A DNA stretch of 64,000 bases. Source: Cordylochernes scorpioides (taxonomy: Eukaryota; Arthropoda; Arachnida; Pseudoscorpiones; Chernetidae). The stretch lies in assembly GCA_030710605.1 (NCBI GenBank), contig CP092864.1, positions 139,141,160 through 139,205,159 of the forward strand. Reading direction: 5' to 3'. The notes under the pieces were generated by a model. It worked only from the letters and a program-made list of their open reading frames with translations. It made no database searches and was not told where the DNA came from. Shown one piece after another: positions 29,346 to 38,715 of this stretch (position 1 is its first letter; each line of letters starts with the position of its first letter). Made by a program: the position numbers and the translations under genes.

Positions 29346-30042
29346 ATGATGGAAAATGAGCGAGAACAAGACGCGAAAGGGGAGAACGGAGAGGCAGCTT
29401 CCGTGCCCGAAATAGAACCGGCACGCACCCTGGCGGAGGTTCTACTGCAGCTGACCACCATCCTGGCAGAGCTGCGGCCGACCCAACACGCGGAAGCGGA
29501 CATCGCTCCCTTCGAAGGAACCTACGCCGCCCACCAATTCTTCCAGGCCTACGACAGGAAGATGGACAGAGCCCTCGTGACCACCCCCAAAAGGTTGCTC
29601 AGGTTGCCTCGCTACCTGACGCGCCAACCCCTGGAGCTCTTCAGGAAACTCCGATTGGCCACCCTGACCTACTACAGGTGAGACAAACTTTCCTGGACCT
29701 CTATCCGGAATCAAACTAGGCGTCCTTCGCCAAGTACTTCGCCCTGAAGTTTGCTGGGCAGGCAAGCCTGGAGGAGTACTACCAAGGGAAGACAGCGCTG
29801 GGCATGTAACTGGGTCTTCCAAAGGAGGTAATCCTCGAGACGCTGACGGAGGAATTGCCGCTCTCCGACCAGCGCCTTGTCCGCGTGGTACCGCCTGAGA
29901 ACCTGGGAGAGTGCTACCAACTGGTGCAACGGATCCGCGGAACTAGTGCACCATCTCCGCGTCACCACGAGGAACAGCCGCCCCACATGTTGGGCCCATA
30001 CACCAGCACACCAAGGAAAACAGGTGCGTGGACTGAAGATTA
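29346..30042 (+). pseudogene. Gypsy-A copy 1 gag, broken
   Basis: Begins MMENEREQDAKGENGE. After ~45 residues the Retrotrans_gag-like region appears: FEGTYAAHQFFQAYDRKMDR, then, in other frames, FLDLYPES, FAKYFALKFAGQ, LEEYYQGKTALGM and LPLSDQRLVRVV, with stops between. It ends near 30042 in STPRKTGAWTED, where the sequence jumps to the end of pol. No zinc knuckle is visible. Confidence 0.65.
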
Positions 30043-30668
30043 ATAGACCAAATCAACCGCTCAATAAGGAACACGACACAATACACGTCAACAAACTCAG
30101 GCCCTACACAGAAAGCGTCCCTCATATAGCACCCCCCACCATGCAAGCCCATTATGTTCAACCCAAATACAATGACTTATTTCCGTTCCGACATCTCTCA
30201 CCGGACTTGTTCCAAGAATACCAACTCCCGATCAAACCATCCAGCAGCCAACCTCTTCTACCTCTAATCCCAAATCTTTTTACCTTAATCCAAGTAGAAC
30301 CGACTTCAAGTAACAATGCTTCCCCAGTTCCTCAGCTACAAATCAATCATGAACCAACCCGGTCCCAAGTCAAGTCATCAACCCTCCAACATAAATGGCT
30401 CAGCCCACAACTAATCTCTCTCATAAAAAATATAGGATACAATATGAAAACTTTTTTCCCCCGCTTAATTATCCTAATTTACACGCTAACAATGCCCTTC
30501 TCCAGCGTCCCGCTAATCACGCTTATCTACATAGGAATATACGCACAAGAAACTGATAGACTTTTTCAACTACAAGAAGCCATTTTCCAACTACTTACCA
30601 TCATCTGGATTTTGATAGGAGAAACAGTTCAACGTCTATTTAGAACTCCCCCACCACCTACGTCCTGA
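30043..30668 (+). pseudogene. Gypsy-A copy 1: end of pol fused to an env-like or tail ORF
   Basis: NKEHDTIHVNKLRPYTES is the usual last segment of Gypsy pol (behind integrase). It follows gag directly, so protease, RT, RNase H and integrase have been deleted. The downstream frame ends in a hydrophobic region (FFPRLIILIYTLTMPFSSVP, LITLIYIGIYAQ) followed by DRLFQLQEAIFQL, which matches RLFQLQEAVFHV in copy 2 at 38.8 kb. The hydrophobic helices suggest a membrane (env-like) protein, but no signal peptide or cleavage site is clear. Confidence 0.5.
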
Positions 30669-31591
30669 CAACTATTTCCCTTACATCACAGATAGCTTAT
30701 CCCAACCTTATTTTATTTGTGATACACGTATTGTACCATACTACCCCGCAATTATCTCCCTTAAAATCAATGTCTTGTCGCAATGCTGCACATTGATTCG
30801 TTTGTCAACCTATGTACCCACACATTTTTTCTCACCCTATGTTACCACTGCAACATCTTTTCAAGCGATCTTCAAAACCTAAAGTGGACTTGTTTACAAA
30901 TTTTAATCAATGTTTTTCCATTGTCCCACTTTTGTAAATATCGTTATATTTTAATTTTGTTTCACCATTTTTCTTTTCACACTTCTCAACTTCTGCAATT
31001 GTTTTCTCTCAACAACCACGAAATTACCTTGCCTTTCACGAAACCTTACCATCTTAGCGGATCTTTTCACCACCAGCGCGAACCATGTCTTTGTCAGTTT
31101 TTTTTTAATGAGATGCTTTTCTTTATGTTTTTTTTTTATGTTCATTTTGTTTACACTTGCAGAAATTCCCTTGATGTAGTTTGTTCATACATCAAGTCTA
31201 AATACTCTGCAGGCATTTTGTTTTGTTTTTTCACTCACTCACCATCGCGCTATGTTCATTCTTTTTGCTTTCCACCCAAGACCGCTAAGGGGAGAACAAT
31301 AGTTTATTTTTATCCCTTGTTAACTAGTTCCAAGACGTCCTAGTAAAACGCCTTGCAAACCCATGTTCGCAAGCTGATCCTGCTGTCAACTAATTTAATC
31401 ACCATGTTGTCATTCTTTTAACAGTTCCTACTTCATCTTTCCATTCTGTCACCTTGTCGACCGCAACTTCTTACCACCCTGTAAATAGCTTTGTTTGTTT
31501 ACCCAATTAATTTTCCCCAAAAATGATTTCCCATCTACCAGAATTTAACTCAGGCTGCCCCTTTTTATATTCTTCAACGCAGGGGCCCATC
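30669..31591 (+). other. Gypsy-A copy 1, 3' untranslated or unassigned region
   Basis: T-rich sequence with a 186-codon open frame (30783-31343) lacking any recognisable domain; it probably results from composition. It ends with AGGGGCCCATC, the likely polypurine tract, directly before TGTGGTAATTTAAAAATC. Confidence 0.4.
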
Positions 31592-31740
31592 TGTGGTAAT
31601 TTAAAAATCATAAACACCTGTGTAAATATTCACCACCTCTTCTTACACCCCCTACTCTAATATGGACTTTTAATCATTGTACCCAATCCTCCTTTAATCA
31701 ATTTAACTTTGTATGTATCGTTTTTGTGTGTTCAATTAAA
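31592..31740 (+). repeat. Fragment of Gypsy-A copy 1 3' LTR
   Basis: Starts TGTGGTAATTTAAAAATC right after the putative polypurine tract, which parallels AGGGGGCGCATC-TGTCATAATTTG at 51.68 kb. Similarity to the 5' LTR is lost within ~100 bp. Confidence 0.4.
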
Positions 31741-32242
31741 TACAGAGGTACATCTAGAGGGAACGTAGAAACCAAAATTAACTTACCCGCAGCCAATGAG
31801 GTCAATCGCCCCGACACCGCGGCACCAGACGTCCGATGACGTAACAGGGCTTACCCGCAGCCAATGAGGTCAATCGCCCCGACACGCGGCGCCAGACGTC
31901 CGATGACGTAACAGGATTTACCCGCAGCCAATGAGGTCAATCGCTCCGACACCGCGCCGCCAGACGTCCGATGACGTAACGCTTGAGCATATAAAAAGGG
32001 CATGCCCCGCAGCCAAAGTAGTCAGTTCAGCAGATGCAAGATAGCAGATAGCAGCAGCAAACAGATCGTTAGTAAGTGGCCCGCCGGCCGCAACTTGGTC
32101 TCTGTGTTCCCTCTCTCTGATGCCTCGGATTCCCCTTTGAGTCGCCTCTGTGTGCTTTACCACTCACCACCATCACGACTGCGCAATCACCATCTTTCCC
32201 CACGACTCAATACAACAGACCAGACCACCGGATTACCACATA
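31741..32242 (+). promoter_or_regulatory. Promoter-like block: three ~65-bp repeats with CRE-like sites, then a TATA box
   Basis: Three tandem units at about 31787-31980, each with CGCAGCCAATGAGGTCAATCG (a CCAAT box) and ending GACGTCCGATGACGTAAC (two CRE/ATF-like half-sites). About 10 bp after the last unit is ATATAAAAAGGGCATGCC (TATA box), then a CAGTTCAGCAGATGCAAG region that could hold the start site. This is probably the U3/R of an LTR of a third element. Its partner LTR is not in the window. Confidence 0.55.
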
Positions 32243-32922
32243 TATGTCATAATTTGTACATAACTGGATGTAATCCCACCACAATATGTATGCAATGTAT
32301 GTTTTAAAAGATTTTAATAAAACAAGGCTTAGAAATCTGGGAGAAAGATTTAGAGAAAGGCCATCAAAGAGGAAGCAATCATTAGCAGGTTTTATTATCC
32401 AGGAACTCATAAAACTGGGTTCAAGAACCTAGTATTTCCTGGATCAGGTCAGAACAAGTCCGAGAACAAAGGGATAGCAAAGACCCAATCAGAGAATAGG
32501 AATTAGCTAGGAACCAATAGAAAGCTTACACGTCTCAAACACCAGCCAATCAAAACCCTGAATAGTTTTCATGTTAAATCGCGAACTGAGATTAGTCAGT
32601 TGGGACCTGGACAGCATCGAGTTAGCACCTGGACCGACCAAGGAACCGGTTAGAAGCCAGCCACCACCCTCTCAAACGATCAGATAAGTCTAATCCTCAA
32701 TCATGTGAACAGCCATAGTTAATAGCCAACTCAGCCAAATAGCTTCAACCCCTTTCTCCCTAGATCGCTAGCCTTTTCCAATCCAAATCCTGTGTTTTTT
32801 CGTTATTTTCCCCTGTGAGAACACCTTGTCACTTCAGCCAACGACTGCGCCCATCAATTCAATCAATCACCAATCAATTCAACCCATCAATCCCAAAAGA
32901 AAAACGTCCCGACGTTACAGTG
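32243..32922 (+). repeat. 5' LTR of Gypsy-A copy 2
   Basis: TGTCATAATTTGTACATAAC at the start and TCCCGACGTTACA at the end, about 680 bp. Contains TTTTAATAAAACAAGGC (poly(A) signal). A shorter version missing an internal ~200 bp lies at 51689-52159. It is followed at once by the 64-bp leader repeats. Confidence 0.65.
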
Positions 32923-33064
32923 AGTCGACAGGATTCTACAGTGTAATACATCAAATATTACAGTGGTAACTTCCAACGTTACAGTGAGTCGACAGGATTC
33001 TACAGTGTAATACATCAAATATTACAGTGGTAGCTTCCAACGTTACAGTGAGTCGACAGGATAA
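32923..33064 (+). repeat. 64-bp leader repeat, two copies
   Basis: The unit contains TTACAGTGAGTCGACAGGAT, TCTACAGTGTAATACATCAA and ATATTACAGTGGTA.CTTCCA. Two units lie just before the gag start at 33065. Four-plus units are at 52151-52417. Confidence 0.8.
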
Positions 33065-33545
33065 AATGGAAAACAAACGAGACCAACGGAGCGGCGACGA
33101 AATAGCGGAGAAAAGGAAGACGGCACGACGCACCCTAGCGGCGATTCTAGTACAGTTGACGATCGCCCTCCAAGGAGTGAGATCTACCCGACGAGACGGT
33201 GACCGGGGCTCCGCCTACGGGACAGACGCCGCCCACGCCCCCACCCCAGGCCGGAAGACGCACGGAGTTGCCGCCGCCATGTGGCCGAGCGATCTGACGC
33301 ACCACTCCGAGGAGCCATCACCCACCATGCCGGAGCCCTACACCAGTATCCAGAAAAAACCAAGTAGGTGGACTGAACCATCCCAACAAGCTCGACACTC
33401 GAACGCACGGGCAGTGCAAATAGCCCGAAATCTACACACGAGTGCACGGGCAGTGCAAATAGCCCCAACTCCACAGCACGCCAGGCGTTCCACCCACCTA
33501 CCACATGCCGGAGACGCACAAGCCGCGGAGGCCTTTCGGAACTGA
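33065..33545 (+). pseudogene. Gypsy-A copy 2 gag, internally deleted
   Basis: Starts MENKRDQRSGDEIAEKRKTA, parallel to the start of copy 1. After ~50 residues it departs from the gag core and runs through an imperfectly repeated ARAVQIAR/ARAVQIAP segment to a stop. The capsid-like region present in copy 1 is missing. Confidence 0.5.
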
Positions 33546-33995
33546 GGTAGGACCTCAACCCTTTGGCGTCAAGAAATTGACGCTGAAACTGTTTCTAACC
33601 CCTAAACTGCCATCCCCATTTTTAATTGATACAGGCTCAAGCTTGAATATAGTGCCATATAATCTGTATAAAATGTTAAAACTCACCTCCCTAATTTAAA
33701 TTTAAAAGAACAGTCTATAGATCTACAGACCCTAAATGGTCTTGCAACAACAATAGGTAAAATAGCACTCCCCCTAACAATAGGTAAAATAACTAGAAAA
33801 GAGAGTTTCCACGTGGTGGAAGCACCTCTGCCATTTGGAATTCTCAGCATAAATACTCTCCGTCATTTTAAAATAACAATAGATTTTAACAACGGCACTA
33901 TATTCCATCTTGGCGCCCCATTGTCTACCCCTACCTACCATTTTCACCATGTACCCTATGAATGCACGTATTGGGAGTGCCAAGCGATGTCACAA
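33546..33995 (+). pseudogene. Gypsy-A copy 2 aspartic protease
   Basis: PFLIDTGSSLNIVPYNLYK contains the retropepsin active-site DTGS at about 33634. The frame stops at 33699 and continues in another frame with PLPFGILSINTLRHFKITID, corresponding to the ILG..L protease C-terminal motif. It is followed by low-complexity Thr/His-rich sequence instead of RT, so the RT domain has been lost. Confidence 0.65.
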
Positions 33996-34500
33996 AAGAC
34001 CCACAATACACCCAAACCTTCAGCACATGGCTCCCAATGCGCGCATCCATTGGTCAAAACTCCATCACCCACCTGCCAATCTAGTCAAGCGCCCGCACAA
34101 CACAACTTTTTCACTAAGGCCAATTGCCTTTACTATATGCCCGCAACTCACAAGGCCACAATGGCTTCAATTCACAACGACAATGCACAAAATGTGTCCC
34201 CCAACAGGACAAATTTCACATTAAACACACGCGTGACCACACGTCACCACACGACCATCACGCACGTGTACATCGCAACAATACACAGACAGTATCCATC
34301 CAACAGGACGACTTTCACACTAAACACACACGTGTCCACACGTCGTCACACAACAGTAACACGCACAAACAGCGCAACAAGCGCGAAACTCGCACCAAAA
34401 GACGACAACACCAAGCAAACACATGCACAACCACTCACAAAACAACCACACCGTCTGCACGAAACATAGAGACAATCCACGCCACCAAACAACCACACAA
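33996..34500 (+). other. Repetitive Thr/Asn/His-rich region of Gypsy-A copy 2
   Basis: The sequence is built from imperfect direct repeats (CAACAGGACAAATTTCACAT / CAACAGGACGACTTTCACAC units, CACACG.GTGACCACACGTC). It is open in two frames for ~200 codons but is low-complexity. It occupies the place of the RT domain. Confidence 0.5.
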
Positions 34501-35380
34501 TCGCAAAACATTGCGATCTTTCTCAAGCGCTGTGAACGCTTACAAAAAGTTCATTCCGGACCACGCCCGCTTGCGGACGCCACTTGTCAACCTTCTAAAA
34601 AGGGATGTCATGTGGGTCTGGGATGACGAATGCCAGAAAGCGTTCACTAGCCTAAAAGAAAGCCTTACAACATACCCCACGTTACACCTTTACCAGGAAG
34701 GTCTGCCATGCCAGGTGTACTGTAACACCTCAACACTCGGCATCGCAGGCGTCCTCAAACAGGTCTACCCTGATGGGAAGACCTATACAGTCCAAAATTT
34801 CAGCCGCGCTCTGCGTGCACACGAACGAAATTATTCCATATCTGAACTACAATGCCTAGCAATTGTTGAGAGTATGGATAATATCCGCGTCTGTTCGATG
34901 GACAGAAAATTTACAGTATTTTCTGACCATCACGCATTGCAGTGGCTGAAAGAGATCAAAAACCCGTCAGGTAGATTATTTCGATGGAGATTAAGGCTAT
35001 CGAGATACGAATATGAGGTCCGTAGCATAAATGGAGTGCAACAATATGAAACGGGCGCCATACTTAGTAACCCGTTCTGTGGCTTCTTAGACGCCTCCCT
35101 CATTAAGAGCCATCAGCCTTCCCCATCGGGAAAGTCTAGCTTGACCATGGATCACAATGGACTGCATACCGTTTCCCGAAAAGGTGTAACTAAAATTATA
35201 GTTACAAAACCACTCACAACCAAACTTCTTAAATCCATCCACACACAACACAACCATCCAGACATCTCAAAGATGACGAGACTCATCTCTGCCCAATATT
35301 ATTGGCAGAACATGACACAAGACATTGCAAAACAGGTAAAAAACCTGTCCCACCTGCCAATTCGCAAGAAGTGTCGATGA
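34500..35380 (+). pseudogene. Gypsy-A copy 2 RNase H and start of integrase
   Basis: The open frame enters at the RT tail (FSSAVNAYKKFIPDHARLRT, the FLGL..YYR.FI region). It then covers RNase H: YCNTSTLGIAGVL (first catalytic Asp changed to Asn), ISELQCLAIV (Glu), FSDHHALQWL (Asp), and the tether RLFRWRLRLSRYEYEV. The integrase zinc-binding region follows: HTQHNHPDISKMTRLISAQY (HH of HHCC), then a stop where the CC pair should be. The D-to-N change and the missing RT and integrase core mean no activity. Confidence 0.7.
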
Positions 35381-35763
35381 ATCCAACCAACTTCTACAAA
35401 GAGACACCGATACAGCCCACAGAAACAAACTAAATCCGTACACCAAACATACCACACGCACAATACAAACAATAACAAATTTACACCATCTAAGACAGAG
35501 AGACGATTGCACGTTTCCACTTAAAACACCTATACCCGACATTTCTTCAACAGAATCCTTGACCACCAAACTGACGGACAGCGAACCTGACAGACAATTA
35601 GATCCTACCATTTTGTCCAAAAAACGATCCACGCCATTCACCCACGGTAACAAGAGATGCCATATAGCCCTTCCCCAAAAACACCCCGTTTCAAATCCGT
35701 CACAATCAATAGAAGTTCAACCCGAGCCACCATCCATGGCAAAAACATGGGAGAAGATGTGCC
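35381..35763 (+). other. Gypsy-A copy 2, remnant up to the BEL insertion
   Basis: No domain could be recognised. Stops occur in all frames, with a few fragments open for 60-70 codons. GTGCC at 35759-35763 is the target duplicated by the BEL element. Confidence 0.4.
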
Positions 35764-35953
35764 TGTTAGGATTTCTGTGATTTACATATATATTTTGTTG
35801 TTTTGTATGATTTGCATATTTAGCTATTGTTATATGATCACGTGTGACTGAGAATTGTATAAATAGAGCGAATGTGTTGTATATTAAAAGAGAGAAAATA
35901 AAGGCTGTCTGTTGGTGCAATCTCTCTTCGTGATTTCTTCCAAGGCTACAATA
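35764..35953 (+). repeat. BEL 5' LTR
   Basis: Starts TGTTAGGATTTCTGTG. TATA box TATAAATA at 35858-35865 and poly(A) signal AATAAA at 35897-35902, giving a short R region. It ends GGCTACAATA. Differs from the 3' LTR only in the stretch GCAATCTCTCTTCG (GCAAGCTCGCTTCG there). Confidence 0.9.
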
Positions 35954-35955
35954 TT

Positions 35956-35973
35956 TGGTCCCTCGAGCCGGAT
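35956..35973 (+). promoter_or_regulatory. Primer binding site for tRNA-Tyr
   Basis: TGGTCCCTCGAGCCGGAT lies 2 nt after the LTR. It is the exact 18-nt reverse complement of the tRNA-Tyr 3' end encoded at 1391-1405 plus CCA, so minus-strand DNA synthesis is primed by this tRNA. Confidence 0.92.
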
Positions 35974-36385
35974 ATTAAGAAAATATAAAGAAGATTAAGA
36001 TTATAAAGAAGATATAAAGTGGATACAAGAAGTTATAAGAAAATATAAAGAAGATATAAAGTGGATAAAAGAAGATATAAGAAAATATAAAGAAGATTAA
36101 GAAAATATAAAGAAGATTAAGATTATAAAGAAGATATAAAGTGGATTTAAAGAAGATTTAAAGAATATTAAGAAGATATCAAGAAGAATATAAGATATTA
36201 AGAAGATATTTGACCAAGAGTTGAAAGTAAGCCGGAAGAAATCTGAGAATTTAAATAGCTAAAAGGTAATACCTACTGCTTTGTGTATAAGAAAGTTATA
36301 AATTAATGCAAATCAAGTGAGAATCAGAACGATGTTTAGCGATTGAATAGATATATAGAAATAAGACGATATTGGAAACTATAAA
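35974..36385 (+). other. BEL leader with AAGAAGATATAAAG repeats
   Basis: Purine-rich leader made of about a dozen imperfect ~14-30-bp units of AAGAAGATATAAAG/AAGAAGATTAAG. There are no ATGs of note before the gag start at 36386. Its function (packaging or translation) cannot be told from sequence. Confidence 0.6.
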
Positions 36386-37135
36386 ATGAAGCGAGCTATA
36401 AGAAGTAGAGCAGTTCAACGAACGACCTTCTCCAAACTGATCAAGAGGTTGGAAGCAGAACTGGATGGGGAGGCTCCCTCAGAGAATTTCGTGAGAACTA
36501 ATTACAAAATAATGGAGGAGTGCGTCGTGAAGCTCCAAGAAGAGGACAAGATAGTCTTGGAATTGATGATCGATGACGAGGACAACACTAGTCGGGAATT
36601 GGATGACGAGCAGGATACTGTGATACAGTATAAACAAAAATGGCTCGACCTGGAAAGACAAATAAATGCGTTCCTCAATCCTCCGACACAAAAAACTGAG
36701 GTCTTTCAGGACAATGGTTACCAGAAAGGCTCGTTGGGTGAAAAAAGGGCGTGTCGGTTGCCCGAATTGGAGTTGAAAAAATTTGATGGAACCAGCCAAG
36801 AATGGTTGGGTTGGTGGGCCCAATTCTCCACGATACATGAAGATACTAGACTCTCAAGTGTGGATAAGTTCCAATATTTGGTGCAGTCCATGAAGGAAAA
36901 CACAAGAGCCTCCAGGCTGGTGAGGAGTTATCCCATCACCGCAGATACCTATCCCAAGGCAATTGCGGCGTTGAAGGACCGCTTCGGGGATAGAGTTATT
37001 CTCACAGAAGTCTACGTGAGACAACTACTGGGATTGGTGGTGAATAACGCCCGGAGAAAGACCATCGGCATTGGGGATCTCTATGACAGATTGGAGTCAT
37101 ACTTAAGATCATTGGAATCCCTGGGATCACTATAG
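36386..37135 (+). CDS. BEL/Pao gag, N-terminal part
   Basis: 249 codons. The N-terminal half is a charged helical region (FSKLIKRLEAELDGEA, WLDLERQINAFLNPP). From ~130: RLPELELKKFDGTSQEWLGW, FSTIHEDTRLSSVDKFQYLV, YPITADTYPKAIAALKDRFG, the DUF1759-type capsid region of BEL/Pao gag. It ends at a TAG (37133-37135) in the middle of the domain. The downstream 372-codon frame is in the same phase, but the few codons around the stop look out of frame relative to the family, as if a one-base loss in GGG and a one-base gain in the T6 run compensate each other. This could be a real lesion or a homopolymer sequencing error. Confidence 0.85.
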   Translation: MKRAIRSRAVQRTTFSKLIKRLEAELDGEAPSENFVRTNYKIMEECVVKLQEEDKIVLELMIDDEDNTSRELDDEQDTVIQYKQKWLDLERQINAFLNPPTQKTEVFQDNGYQKGSLGEKRACRLPELELKKFDGTSQEWLGWWAQFSTIHEDTRLSSVDKFQYLVQSMKENTRASRLVRSYPITADTYPKAIAALKDRFGDRVILTEVYVRQLLGLVVNNARRKTIGIGDLYDRLESYLRSLESLGSL

Positions 37136-37141
37136 AACAAA

Positions 37142-38260
37142 ATGCGGCGTTTTTTGTACCCGCTTGTCGAGTCAAGTCTGCCGGAGGAGTTACTGACGGT
37201 GTGGCAGCGTAGTGCCCTAGCGGGATATAATGATGAAGATGAAGATACGCCTCAACCTGTTGATGGGCGGCTCGGCTTGTTGTTAAAGTTCCTAAGGCAG
37301 GAAGTAAAAGGGGAAGAACGCCTGAATTATGTGAGGGATGGATTTGGCGAATCCTCTAAAAGAGTTACAAAGCCCTATACTACCAGGCTACACGGAACTG
37401 AAGTGAGAGACACAGGTAGCTCACGGCCTAAAGTGTGTCTATTGTGTCGAGGTGGCCATTGGTTGCCGACCTGCCAGAGATGGCTTGCCATGGCGGTTAA
37501 GGAAAGAAGAGAATTACTAGGCAGACATAAGGCTTGTTTCCACTGCCTTCGCGTTGGACATTATGGGCGTCACTGCAGAAAGTATATAAAATGCAAGCTG
37601 TGTAACAAACATCACAATACTTTTCTGCATAGTGAGGAGACCCAGAACATCAGGGAGATTCCTTCAAAGGCAGAACCGCGAGAGGTATCAATCGCGGGCA
37701 TGCATGTTAAGACATTGGTACCAAGGGCTCTTTTGGCCACGGCCTTAGTGCGATTGGTTAACCACCGGAATGAGGAAATAGTGGTGAGGGCCCTATTGGA
37801 TCAGGGATCGCAGTCCTCTATGCTACACAAGAATGTGCTCCAGATGCTGAATGTCCCGGTCTCCAAGGTGAATGCTCAAATTTATGGAATCAACTCGACC
37901 AAAGGAGAGGAGGTAAGGGAGCTTGCCCACTGTGTCATAAAGCCTCTCGGGAAGGAGAAATGGGAATTGCCACTACAGGCTTTATTAGTAAATAAAATGA
38001 CTGGATTGTTACCAGGTCGAGACCTTTGCCTTCCGTTATCCGAGGAATTGAGGAATATCGAGCTTGCGGATCCAGAGTTTGAAAAGAATGGGAAAGTTGA
38101 TCTTATTTTGGGAGCCGATGTATACGGATCAATCTTGCTGCCTGATATCCGGAGATGTAAAAGGACCCAGTTATGTGCACAAGACACAAGGTTAGGATGG
38201 ATCCTATCGGGAAGATTAACAGGAGGGGATATCCTCGGCACTACCCGGGGTTTTCTCTAA
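37142..38260 (+). CDS. BEL/Pao gag C-terminal part, zinc knuckles and protease
   Basis: 372 codons continuing the polyprotein after the TAG. YPLVESSLPEELLTVWQRSA is the end of the capsid region. Zinc-binding part: CLLCRGGHWLPTC, CFHCLRVGHYGRHC (CCHC) and CKLCNKHHNTFLH. Aspartic protease (DUF1758/Peptidase_A17 type) from ~200: VRALLDQGSQSSMLHKNVL, in which the active-site motif reads DQGS, as is common in this group. It ends with VDLILGADVYGSILLP and LGWILSGRLTGG, the ILG.D and GWi.sG motifs. It stops at 38260, just where RT should begin. Confidence 0.85.
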   Translation: MRRFLYPLVESSLPEELLTVWQRSALAGYNDEDEDTPQPVDGRLGLLLKFLRQEVKGEERLNYVRDGFGESSKRVTKPYTTRLHGTEVRDTGSSRPKVCLLCRGGHWLPTCQRWLAMAVKERRELLGRHKACFHCLRVGHYGRHCRKYIKCKLCNKHHNTFLHSEETQNIREIPSKAEPREVSIAGMHVKTLVPRALLATALVRLVNHRNEEIVVRALLDQGSQSSMLHKNVLQMLNVPVSKVNAQIYGINSTKGEEVRELAHCVIKPLGKEKWELPLQALLVNKMTGLLPGRDLCLPLSEELRNIELADPEFEKNGKVDLILGADVYGSILLPDIRRCKRTQLCAQDTRLGWILSGRLTGGDILGTTRGFL

Positions 38261-38520
38261 TCATGTCCGGTATGGGGATGATGTGGAGGCAACAAGGAGA
38301 GATTCATGTGTGGATGACATCATGGCTGGAGCGGAAACTACAATGAAAGCTTTGAATTTGCGAGACGAGCAACGGCCCAAAGTGCCTGAAATATCAGGAC
38401 CAGTATGGAGTGGTGACACTTAGAACCAAGACCGGCATGATCAGGCGACCCCTGGTTAAATTGGCTCTTCTACCGGTCCCCACTGTTTGTATTGATGGTA
38501 CGCATCAACGGGGGGAGGAA
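38261..38520 (+). other. BEL remnant between protease and 3' LTR
   Basis: No RT or integrase motif. Ends with ACGGGGGGAGGAA (38508-38520), the polypurine tract directly in front of the 3' LTR. Retaining an intact tract explains why the element could still be reverse transcribed. Confidence 0.7.
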
Positions 38521-38710
38521 TGTTAGGATTTCTGTGATTTACATATATATTTTGTTGTTTTGTATGATTTGCATATTTAGCTATTGTTATATGATCACGT
38601 GTGACTGAGAATTGTATAAATAGAGCGAATGTGTTGTATATTAAAAGAGAGAAAATAAAGGCTGTCTGTTGGTGCAAGCTCGCTTCGTGATTTCTTCCAA
38701 GGCTACAATA
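38521..38710 (+). repeat. BEL 3' LTR
   Basis: 190 bp, two substitutions from the 5' LTR, followed by the target duplication GTGCC (38711-38715). Confidence 0.9.
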
Positions 38711-38715
38711 GTGCC

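Larger units (their letters stand above)
35764..38710 (+). mobile_element. Young non-autonomous BEL/Pao element (gag and protease only)
   Basis: 2947 bp with 190-bp LTRs at 35764-35953 and 38521-38710 that differ at only two positions, and a 5-bp target duplication GTGCC (35759-35763, 38711-38715). Primer site at 35956-35973; gag and protease coding at 36386-38260. RT, RNase H and integrase are absent: after ~38260 only ~250 bp remain before the 3' LTR. It is inserted in Gypsy-A copy 2. Near-identical LTRs show a recent insertion, so a full BEL relative must have supplied the enzymes. Confidence 0.9.

Noticed and set aside
30783..31343. 186-codon ORF as an env gene of Gypsy-A copy 1
   Set aside because: No signal peptide pattern, no similarity to the tail ORF of copy 2 and a T-rich composition that favours Phe/Leu codons.
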